DNA of 27,326 bases, from NCBI RefSeq assembly GCF_001039355.2, contig NW_019773900.1, forward strand, positions 8,149 through 35,474, in the 5' to 3' direction. Positions 9,899 to 18,243 of the stretch are shown here, in pieces (position 1 is the first letter of the stretch; the number at the start of each line of letters is the position of its first letter). Source of the stretch: Lingula anatina (lineage: Eukaryota > Brachiopoda > Lingulata > Lingulida > Lingulidae). The notes under the pieces were generated by a model. It worked only from the letters and a program-made list of their open reading frames with translations. It made no database searches and was not told the DNA's origin. The translations under genes were made by a program, and so were the position numbers.

Positions 9899-12841
9899 GT
9901 AAGTACACCATGCACATAAGGTAGACTAATACCCTGAGTGACCTAGCTTAACGAAGGCCGTTAGTCAAACCAACATACTCCTGTCTTCTCTGTCTCATTA
10001 AATTGTCAGTTATAGGTGGTTGTGTAGAACAGTGGCGGATTTAGAGGGGGGTCAGGGGGGTTCTGACCCCCCCCCCCCCTCCTTCGGTGTCTGAAAAATA
10101 TATCACACCAATATTCCCCTTTTGAGATCAGAGTTTTGACTAGCTAATAATAGTTCTAAGCCGTACCAAGGGCCAATGTTTGCTCTCTTAAACACCAAAA
10201 AAATTTCGGGCCCTTTGAGCAGGTCCCGAACCCAACCCCTAGGGGGTGATGGTCGGCAATGCGTCCCCTTCGAATCCTGGATTCGCCCCTGTAGAAGACT
10301 GACAACGCTAGCATTTGAAAAACAGGGTGACTGCGACCACACGTGTAGAAAAGATTATGTTCATTGGGTAGATTGCATGATTTGTTCCATCTCTTCTAAA
10401 CGAGTGGTTTCCCATTGCGCCTTTCGTAATTATCCCAAACGTCTAATAAGCTTTATACGAGAAGTATATATTCTAAGATAGCGCCACAGTAGGCGAGTGT
10501 AAATACGAAGTTATTTTATTTAGGTTAGCAGGTGCAGTTATTACTTACATTTCCTTTTGATGAAAAAAGCTTCTTCCGCGCAATTAAGAGAAGACTGGCT
10601 CAGTCTATTCCAGTTAAGAGCCCAGCGATGCGTCATTTCCACATGGTTTCACGGACGCGTGCTTATACTTCCGTGAGGTTCATCCATCGATCTTTTCATA
10701 TTTAATGAAGTATATGAAGTTCAAATAAAATCATCAGTGCTTCAAGTAATAGCTGCTGTTTCACTCTTGCAAATAGAGAAGCATTTATCATACGCTAGTG
10801 GCCCTTAGCAAATACTATAACGGCCATGAGCCACAAAAAAAAAAAAAAAAAAAAAAAAANNNNNNNNNNNNNNNNNNNNNNNNNNNNNNNNNNNNNNNNN
10901 NNNNNNNNNNNNNNNNNNNNNNNNNNNNNNNNNNNNNNNNNNNNNNNNNNNNNNNNNNNNNNNNNNNNNNNNNNNNNNNNNNNNNNNNGGCCATGAGCCA
11001 AAAAAAAAAAAAAAAAAAAAAAAAAACGCAGTTTTGGGCGAGCAACACAGTATAAGCGACAATAGTAGCTCAACTGGCTCAAGTAACAAAAAAGAACATC
11101 TTTTTAAAATCTGCTGAACATCTGTTAGAATTATGAAAAAACTACGTAACTGGTGTATCGAAAGGGTGTGTTGACAAAAGTGGGCGAAGTGTTCAAAGGT
11201 ATGAGAATTTAGACTATATAGAAAGGATTAAGCCAGAGGCACAGTGACAGGGTCGGTGAATCTAAAAAAGAAAATTAATCTACTGTTATATGAAGACATG
11301 TGGCATTATGGTGATGATAACGTGTATTTGCCTCCTTATGTTTTAAATTCTTGTAGTATGCAGTCCCATAAATTTAAAATGCGCTTTTTTTCAAGACACG
11401 CAGTCGCACGCACCAAAATGCATATGCGTAGTACCCATTCCGCACACATATTTGTTCACGAGCACTTACACCAAAATATACACTTACATTTAAAACATTA
11501 AGACATTTAGACTTTAAAACGCTGTCTTTGGTTGTCTAATACTGTTTGAACGGTAAAGAAAGGAAAGACTCCCGTTCTTCCTACCCCATACCAATATTAG
11601 GTCATTGAAGAAAAGGTGGTCTGTGTAATCATCCCCAAGATTTCCAGGTGAACGCGGTATGTGCAGTATGCTGGCATTTCCGAGGATTTGTGGGACGTTA
11701 ATTGGGGTGAAGACCTGTTACTTCAAACTACTTTGACTATGCACTGCTTGAACCTCAGTGAAATATGGACATGTAGGAGGATGCGTGAGCTAGAATGAAT
11801 CTTTATCGTTCATAGATTGCATACTGATTCAGATGATTCTACTTGTAAATGTCTTGCAATGGACACTTTTTGAATCTTTATGTTGTGTCTCATCACATAC
11901 AGGGTAAAAACAGACTGAATGATACAATGGCGGATCCGAAGGGTACATACATGTACAGCGGACACGTGCCCCCCCCCCCCCACCCCCACCCCCCCGCGTT
12001 AGGTTTTGGGATACCCCTCTCTTCCACGTTTCCATCACAAAAACAAATTAGTAGAACGAGCGAAAAAAAGACGCAGCCAAGCAATTTTCCATTCCTATGT
12101 CCTACACTTGATAGCGTTCATATCGCTCCCTTGGCAGAAGCATTTACTATTTTGCACCCCCCCCCCCCCCAGACAAATCCTGTATCCACCAGTGATATAC
12201 ACAAATTTAAACAAAAAGTCCAACCTATAGATAAATAAAAACAAATAATATAAATACTCAAATGAAGCAAGATGTAATAAAATGAATCTGAGTCAAAGAA
12301 ATATAAAATACCGCTTACGCCTAAACAGAATATGTGATAAGCTTTATCTTTAAAATTGATAAAAACTTGAAACGATTCTTCCTTATATCACCAAACACCT
12401 TCTTGATGTTATAGATCTACATGAATCTAATTAAAATATTTTGATTTTAGTACTTACCAATTGTAAGTCAATCAGTAAATTCATAAGTTTTCAAAAGTTT
12501 ATATGGCTTAACATGACTGGCATTATAGTGAGTAATATACCTTCAGTTGCAGGCAGGGTTCCTGCTGAGCAGCAGCTCTACAAGGACTTGATGCAGGGCT
12601 ATGAGAAGGCTGTCCGACCCGTGGTCAACTCTTCCCATACCGTCCACGTCTCTCTCAAACTGCAGATTATACAGATTGTTGATCTGGTGTGTAATTTTAC
12701 TTTTTCTTATAGTCAATCAGCTCGTTCAGATGAGTATGAAAATTCCGCTGCTTGGGTACCTTTTGTAATTCTGCATTGGAATAGTGATATACTGTGATTC
12801 AGTAGAGTGTATTCGTTGCAAAACCACACACACACGCACAA

Positions 12842-12873
<32 letters not shown>

Positions 12874-15800
12874 AAACTGTATGGACGTAACCTCTGTGTC
12901 TTCTTATTTCATTACACATTTACCTGGTTTAGGACGAGAGACAACAGGTTTTAACAACAAAGGTTTCAATCGACCAGGTACGTTACTTATACAAGATCAT
13001 TTTAAACTTAATTTTATTTCTGTTTGAAGTAGCTTTTAAAAGTAAAGTTAATATTTTAGACCTTTGTGATCATATTATACACAATCGTCACAACGAAATC
13101 GCACCCGCAATGCCTCTTTTATAAAAGAACTGTGATTTATTGTTAGATTGTGTCACAATAAATTAATAGAGTAAGATGAAGCAAACAAGCGGCCCAATGA
13201 GGTAATACAAATGGGCGGAGCTTCACATTGTTTTCTTCCAGTATTGGGTTGACGAGCACCTCAACTGGGACCCGGATGAATATAACGGCGTGAGGAAAAT
13301 CCGAGTTTCGGCACAAGAAATATGGCTACCGGATACATTTATATATAACAAGTAAGATATGACTCTTTTCTGAACAGAAGAACGCAATTTTCTTGAATTA
13401 ATTTTTTTGAAAAGACATGATAATAATAATAATCAAATAAGCTTTCAGACCAACACCTCCTTTACCTAAGAGGATAACTGTGAACTGCATTATATCACAA
13501 TTTTGGTCCAGAATTAAGTTAAGACCATTGCTTTAAAAACCGGGTCCGATTGACTTAAACTATCTTCTCCTCCAGCTCTGTCTCATATTTAGCCCCAGAT
13601 CTACACCTTGAAATGAACATCTATGTTTTACACCAACATCCTGTTTGTCTTCCAGCGCTGACCAGACCAGCGGCTTCATGAACGGGACTTTTGTCCAGGT
13701 GGACTCCAGTGGCCGAGTGTTCTGGCCAGTGCCCATGCAGTTGAAGAGCAGCTGTATGGTAAACAACAACAAAGAATCCAACAAAGTATTGCACCAATTT
13801 TTATTAACAGTAGGCGTACTCCTGTAACGTGACGCTGTCGTAACCTTTTTTTCCCCAAAAAATAGTCTTGATAATACAGCAGTGCCAAACGTTAGTAGAC
13901 AATATGCAGTACACGGGGGACGTGGGTTGGGGGATGCGAGCTTAGTCTCCTTAAGAAATCTATCAGCTATTTATATACCCTCAACAAAGATACACATACT
14001 TCTTGTTTCCCAAAAAAACTTGCAATCTGACGCAACGGTTCTCAAGAGATTAGCTAATGAGCTAGAAGCAGTTCTTTAGCAGTGCAGTATGAGCAAAACA
14101 AGGGGAATGGGGAACTTAATGTAGAAAACGTCTTTCCTGTTATTTTTATATATATTCATACAAAAAAATCATCAATAGTTTATAAAACATAACAGTGCAA
14201 AGTGACCAGTCGGCCTGTCGGTTTACTGTCAAGTTGAATCTGAATACGTTAAAATAAGCATTTTCTTCCTGTTGAACACGATGAAGCATGTATCTTAACC
14301 CCGTTAAAAAGGTCAGACGCCTTTCAAAATTCATTTCCAGAACCTATGCATGAAGATTATATAGTTTATGCCAGAGCTTTATACTCCTGCTGCCTCTTCT
14401 TCTGTGTTTACTAACGGACGATCCCTGCATCGATAGATGGATTCAGAAATAAATATTATGCATGAAATTGTACTGTGTTGGTATCCAATTTCAGCGATAC
14501 GTTTTCTGTTTAATATTGTGAAAGGAAATGCACATGTACGAACAGTGAAACCCCAGTAAACGCATAACGTTATTATAACGTTACAGAAATGTTTATATAA
14601 CAAAGTAACGTTATGGTAACGCTGTAATACGTTCTGTGTTTGGTGGGACGGCTTTCAAACTTATGCAGACATGTTTTAATGCAGGAATCGTAACATACCT
14701 TTTCTTTTGTTTTTATTGCATTGTTGATTTAAATATGTATTGCATGAGATTTGAAAACTTGGGATAGATTTCTTGAAATTCAAAAACATTAAGTCATATC
14801 CGTATTTTTCTCTTTTGTTGTGTATAATCAAAGGCACCTTACTATAATTGTTTTAGTCCTGAAAAATATCGTCAGTAAAAGAAACATAGTTTTACTAATT
14901 ATAAGGTTACTTTCATTTACCACTTTAATTTTGCACTTTGAAAAATATACTCCATAATTAATGGTAATGGAAGTGGAAAAGTTTCCTTGAATAGGTATTG
15001 TCTTTTACATTGCCTACCCTTCAATTCACAATTAATGATTACTAAGCCATCAGATGTGTAGAAACTAACGTTTTATTTACTAACCTGGGTGCAACATGGA
15101 ATGTTTGGCAGCACGCCTTTATACAGGAACAAATGACAGCTTCATAGGCTCTAGCTGTAAACTCAAGGTGTTTAAAACCGTCACCCGCCTTAATCATTAA
15201 CACAAGGTTTGAGTTTCTAATGACAATTTATGCAATAAAAAATACATCAAATCAATACTTTACTTAGAACATCAGTTAAACGTTTGGAAGGTCAGTTTTC
15301 CATCCTTTTTGTTTTGTTTTGTTTTCTAATTTGATCCAATTCTTGATAAACTTCAATTTAAGAATACTAAATTCACTACACCTCTTGCAAAATGGCATTT
15401 ATTCATGTGAAGATTTGAAACATTTCAAGCTGATATGGGCTTAGGCACGGTAAGCTTGCCGCAGACCAGCATACGCTTTATTCTGTCATGGCCATGTTGC
15501 ACCCGCCAAGTCCACTTTTCAAAAAGGACCTTCTACAACATTTTCGCTGTAGGGTTCCGAAAACTATTTCCAGGTGGAGGTGAACTATTTCCCCTTCGAC
15601 GACCAGCTTTGCGTCATCCAGTTTGGCTCCTGGATCTACAGCGCGAAGGTGATCTCGTTCGACATCCCGGAGGACAGTTCGGGGACCGACCTAAGCACCT
15701 ACGAGGACGATAGCGAGTTCATACTAAAATCAGTAAAGGTGAAACACTCCCAGAGCTCTGGCAACGGAGGCAGGCCCGAGGTGCACCCCGATCTGGTTTA

Positions 15801-17930
15801 CATCCTGCACATCCAGCGGCGGTTCTTCTACTACATCTTCAATATCGTCATCCCGTGCGTCATGTTGTCGTCACTGACGTTGTTCACATTTTGGTTGCCG
15901 GCGGCGTCAGGAGAAAAGGTGGCGCTGGGGTTGTCGGTGTTTGTGGCCTTCTCCATGTTCATGCTGCGTATAGCGGAGAACGTACCGGCAACGTCACACT
16001 CTGTACCATTGATAAGTAAGCTGAGTCATGAGTTATGTTGCTTTAATAATTTTCATGTGTACGTCTTCGTGTTTGTTTGGGCAAAATACTGATTTTTTAA
16101 TTATCTGAGCATTTTGATATCAAAGAAGATATTTAATGTTTAAAAAATATTGGTTAAATATTGGTTTAAAAAATATTGGTTAAATGTACAGCTATGCAAC
16201 TTGGTTATTGTTAATACACGGAGAGAAGAGTGACACCATGATGTATAAGCTTTAATGATGATAGATATCATCAAACACAGTAGTCAAGTATATATATATT
16301 TTAATATAATTAAAATAATAGTCGTGTTGCCTTGGAACTGTTCAAATTTTATTCACATTCGTTGCATTTGTGTCGTTTTCTAGGCGTCTACTTAACAACT
16401 GTGATGACCATGACATCAGTATCGGTGATCTTGGGGGTATTAATGATTAATTTGTTTCAAAGAGGAGTCAAAGTCCGGACTGCGCCCAAATGGGTAAAAA
16501 CTCTCGCACTTACTTATCTTGCGAAATTGCTCCGCATGGAAGGGGACATCCGGGACTTTCGCAGAAAGAACTTAATGAGACTCGTAAGTATACAGATTTT
16601 TCTCTAAAAGATGACACATTTTGCACGTATCAGAATTGTATGAAATTGTGAAAAAGACACTTTTTTCGTGTGACTTGAATAAAATGTGTACTTTTGAAAA
16701 CTGTTTGATTATAAACCGTTAAAGCCATATGATTAATTAAAAACCAAAAAGAGAAAGTTTACAGCTCTGTAGTTCAGAGGCCCCTATAGTGGATTGATTA
16801 NTACTTTTTTCGTGTGACTTGAATAAAATGTGTACTTTTGAAAACTGTTTGATTATAAACCGTTAAAGCCATATGATTAATTAAAAACCAAAAAGAGAAA
16901 GTTTACAGCTCTGTAGTTCAGAGGCCCCTATAGTGGATTGATTACTATGCGCCTGTAAAGACGGGTGGAGTGGTCGGAGCTCCTCTTTTGCATTCATTCT
17001 CGCCTCTGCAGTCTCGAAACTCAAACTGACTCTTGGCCACTTGAAAGACAAGACGCATTTGATTTTTTTTCATTGTATTACATCCCGATGCGTAACGTGC
17101 GAATGCAGCAATGCAGTAACGAATATATTTCATTAAAGAGATCAACACTTTGTTTTTTTTTTTTTTTTCAGATACAGTTATGTAAACTGCGTTCACACAA
17201 TCCTGGGCGAGTTATGAGCATTAAAACCCCCTCTAGGCGTTCTTCGATGCGTTCGTCCGGCAACAGTTTTAAGACGACCAGTTGCAACAGTCTACACACC
17301 ATTCCAAATTCTGATGCGCATGCGTGCTCCACCAGCCAATCAGAGGAGCAGCATATCGGAGGATCAGGAGCTCAAAAGACATTAGACAGGCGATATAGCA
17401 AGAAAGATGCTCAGTCACCAAATTCAGATTCAGAAGAGGACGAATCTGGGGAGGCTGTTTGGATTTTACGCTCAGAACTAGAGGAATATGAAAAGAAACT
17501 GGAGGAGAAACGCGTAAGAAGACAAATGAGGAAACAGCGTCGATTGAGACAGCAGCAACAGCCAAATCAACGATCGTCCATGTATTTGAAACCATCGAGC
17601 GCTTTGAGTGACATAAACGATAATACAGGCTCCGTTGAGGAGCCGCCTTCAGAAGAACACATCGTCGAAAATATCATCTCTTCTTCTGAGATGCGGTTTA
17701 TGTACAAAAAGGCGTTCGGTCGACTGATGCGAAAAGAAATAGTCGTCGAGTGGCAGTGCATATCCATAGTGTTGGACCGCTTCATGTTTTGGGTTTATTT
17801 GGTTGCCACCATAGCTACATATATCGTCATATTTGTGGTGGTAGTTTACACAAAACCAAACTTACAAGAAAAGATTTCGCAAATACACGAATATCCGAGT
17901 TCGAGGTACAGAGATTTTATGGATGGTTGA
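9841..17930 (+). CDS. Nicotinic acetylcholine receptor-like Cys-loop channel subunit, 8 exons
   Basis: Predicted subunit of a pentameric ligand-gated ion channel in the plasma membrane. Joining exons 9841-9898, 12553-12686, 12933-12977, 13242-13351, 13656-13758, 15574-16015, 16384-16583 and 17172-17930 gives an unbroken frame of 616 codons plus TGA. Seen in order: hydrophobic signal peptide (1-19); extracellular beta-sandwich with WLPD and YNNAD (107-118); Cys-loop C149-C163 containing YFPFD; GSW (168-170); M1 with Pro244 (about 234-258); GEK (263-265) before M2 (264-284); M3 (about 299-322); PKWVK and LLRM in the post-M3 MX region; a long cytoplasmic loop; M4 (about 564-590); and a 26-residue C-terminal tail. 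N45 and N125 are glycosylation sequons. GEK without an inserted Pro predicts cation selectivity. There is no vicinal Cys pair, so it is not a classical alpha subunit. Family assignment is firm; ligand and orthology are not known. It could be an orphan or chemosensory member. Confidence 0.93.
10030..10291. mobile_element. hAT-like MITE with 5-bp target duplication
   Basis: Ends are inverted: CAGTGGCGGATTTAGA on the left, and on the right the reverse complement of CAGGGGCGAATCCAGG. Both are flanked by TAGAA (10025-10029 and 10292-10296). Inside is a perfect 10-bp G/C hairpin (10046-10055 with 10063-10072). At about 262 bp with no transposase frame it is non-autonomous. The CAGNGGCG ends are typical of hAT elements; 5-bp rather than 8-bp duplications recall the hAT5-type group. 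It lies in channel intron 1. Confidence 0.7.
10822..11026. other. Assembly gap in a repeated poly-A context
   Basis: A run of 129 N (10860-10988) is bracketed by two copies of GGCCATGAGCCA (10822-10833 and 10989-11000), each followed by an A-run of roughly 25 bases. The gap probably covers a simple tandem repeat or a misjoined overlap. All reading frames through it are artefacts. Confidence 0.85.
11925..12194. mobile_element. Possible degraded hAT-like MITE
   Basis: The left end CAATGGCGGATCC and the right end, reverse-complemented CACTGGTGGATAC, agree at about 10 of 13 positions. Long poly-C tracts sit near both ends (11968-11996 and about 12157-12171). TGATA occurs just outside the left end (11920-11924) and at the right end (12193-12197), but overlaps the putative inverted repeat by two bases, so the boundaries are uncertain. 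No coding content. Confidence 0.4.
12553..12686 (+). CDS. Channel exon 2: N-terminal helix and first beta strands
   Basis: Encodes residues 20-64, including QQLYKDLMQGYEKAVRPV and VSLKLQIIQIVDL, the conserved start of the nAChR ligand-binding domain. It begins in phase 1 and ends in phase 0 at CTG, with the weak donor gtgtgt. A second acceptor six bases upstream (exon start 12547) is also in frame and would add two residues, reading V-A-G instead of G at the junction. Confidence 0.88.
12825..12876. repeat. CA repeat and poly-A tract
   Basis: (CA)n at 12825-12840 merges into an A-run to 12876 with one G. It lies in channel intron 2, about 55 bases before the exon 3 acceptor. Confidence 0.85.
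12933..12977 (+). CDS. Channel exon 3 (45 bp)
   Basis: Fifteen codons, DERQQVLTTKVSIDQ, phase 0 on both sides, between acceptor ggtttag and donor gtacgt. The 45-bp length is the conserved size of this exon in vertebrate nAChR genes. The position normally held by the loop D Trp (Trp55 of alpha7) is Ser76 here. Confidence 0.9.
13242..13351 (+). CDS. Channel exon 4 (110 bp), loop A
   Basis: Encodes YWVDEHLNWDPDEYNG, then IWLPDTFIYNN. It lies between acceptor ttttcttccag and donor gtaaga, and ends in phase 2. 110 bp is again the canonical size for this nAChR exon. Loop A Tyr114 is retained. Confidence 0.95.
13656..13758 (+). CDS. Channel exon 5, up to first Cys of the Cys-loop
   Basis: Completes Asn116 and runs through ADQTSGFMNGTF to KSSCM, with the first Cys-loop cysteine at residue 149. 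Acceptor tgtcttccag, donor gtaaac, ends in phase 0. It contains an N-G-T sequon at residue 125. Confidence 0.92.
13759..15573 (+). other. Channel intron 5
   Basis: About 1.8 kb, the largest intron within the ligand-binding domain, interrupting codons between residues 150 and 151 in phase 0. It is AT-rich and contains an AACGTT-rich cluster (14564-14620) and a short GTTTT repeat (15306-15325). No conserved exon was seen. Confidence 0.7.
15574..16015 (+). CDS. Channel exon 6: Cys-loop, loops B and C, M1 and M2
   Basis: Begins VEVNYFPFDDQLC, giving exactly 13 residues between Cys149 and Cys163. Loop B Trp170 is present. Loop C lacks the CC pair and both usual tyrosines (His208 and His221 instead). 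M1 carries Pro244; the M2 segment runs from Glu264 to Ala284 and is followed by Glu285 and VPATSHSVPLI. Acceptor ctatttccag, donor gtaagc, ends in phase 1. It is more GC-rich than the surrounding introns. Confidence 0.95.
16139..16185. repeat. 26-bp tandem repeat, two copies
   Basis: TTTAAAAAATATTGGTTAAAT starts at 16139 and again at 16165, in the AT-rich part of channel intron 6. Confidence 0.7.
16384..16583 (+). CDS. Channel exon 7: M3 and MX helix
   Basis: Encodes the M3 segment (about residues 299-322) and the post-M3 amphipathic MX stretch, with PKWVK at 332-336 and LLRM at 346-349, a strong nAChR signature. Acceptor gttttctag, donor gtaagt, 66 full codons, ends in phase 0. Confidence 0.93.
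16659..16947. repeat. 144-bp direct duplication containing one N
   Basis: 16659-16800 is repeated base for base at 16803-16944. The single N at 16801 and the T at 16802 fit the same offset-144 alignment (N matching C at 16945). It lies in channel intron 7. An unmerged assembly overlap is the likeliest cause; a recent tandem duplication is the alternative. Confidence 0.85.
17172..17930 (+). CDS. Channel exon 8: cytoplasmic loop, M4, stop
   Basis: Encodes residues 365-616. The first part is Ser/Thr-rich with a basic RRSS stretch (386-389) that resembles a basophilic kinase site. A highly charged segment (about 461-494: Glu/Lys/Arg-rich, then QQQQ) probably forms a helix or coiled coil before the pre-M4 MA helix (about 525-560). 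M4 is about 564-590, with a 26-residue extracellular tail. The acceptor follows a 20-base T run (17151-17170 region). The stop is TGA at 17928-17930. Confidence 0.92.
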   Translation: MQLCKLRSHNPGRVMSIKTPSRRSSMRSSGNSFKTTSCNSLHTIPNSDAHACSTSQSEEQHIGGSGAQKTLDRRYSKKDAQSPNSDSEEDESGEAVWILRSELEEYEKKLEEKRVRRQMRKQRRLRQQQQPNQRSSMYLKPSSALSDINDNTGSVEEPPSEEHIVENIISSSEMRFMYKKAFGRLMRKEIVVEWQCISIVLDRFMFWVYLVATIATYIVIFVVVVYTKPNLQEKISQIHEYPSSRYRDFMDG

Positions 17931-18150
17931 TAAAACTTTAATGCGGCATTAAATTTCAGTAAAAACCTTCAACAAAGTTTATTTCCATAAATGGCACTTA
18001 CTGCTACTTCTTCCAAAAATAACAGACCTATAGTTATACATGTAGATCTATCGGTACATGTACGTATTCATAGATATGAATGTGACATTCCTAAGAAATT
18101 AAAGATAATTGAGTTGAAAAATACACAAGGCTAAAAAGAAGTTGCATATG

Positions 18151-18243
18151 AATAAAGATTTTGATGCAAGTAAAGAATACGCACCTTCATGTCTTCCTAT
18201 GTACATAATTATCCTTTGTTCAACGTAAATAAAAAACAATAAA
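18151..18243 (+). terminator. Polyadenylation signals of the channel gene
   Basis: AATAAA hexamers occur at 18151-18156, 18228-18233 and 18238-18243, 220-313 bases after the channel stop. These would give a 3'UTR of about 250-330 bases. Which one is used cannot be seen. Confidence 0.5.

Larger units (their letters stand above)
9899..12552 (+). other. Channel intron 1
   Basis: About 2.65 kb, GT-AG, phase 1. It holds two hAT-like MITE candidates (10030-10291 and 11925-12194), poly-C tracts and an assembly gap of 129 N with A-runs on both sides. No further coding exon was recognised, but sequence inside the gap is unknown. Confidence 0.75.

Noticed and set aside
10264-10280. TTCGAATCC resembling a tRNA B box
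   Set aside because: It lies in the MITE end, and no A box or cloverleaf can be drawn around it.
10176-10481. 101-residue frame on the + strand
   Set aside because: It runs through the hAT-like MITE and past its right border; the frame is incidental.
10795-11089. Frames across the N block on both strands
   Set aside because: They consist of N and poly-A or poly-T; artefacts of the gap.
11849-12238. 129-residue frame rich in proline and histidine
   Set aside because: The Pro runs come from poly-C tracts of a probable MITE; no domain or splice context.
12687-12797. Open continuation of exon 2 past the donor
   Set aside because: Only the splice at 12686 to 12933 gives the conserved IVDL-DERQQVL sequence; the extension has no nAChR similarity.
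15435-15713. 92-residue frame overlapping exon 6
   Set aside because: Wrong frame; the exon 6 frame carries the conserved Cys-loop.
16965-17171. In-frame extension of the exon 8 frame upstream from 16965
   Set aside because: It is intronic: the T-rich tract and CAG at 17168-17171 mark the acceptor, and the exon 7 donor joins in phase at 17172.
17269-17595. 108-residue minus-strand frame
   Set aside because: Antisense shadow of channel exon 8.
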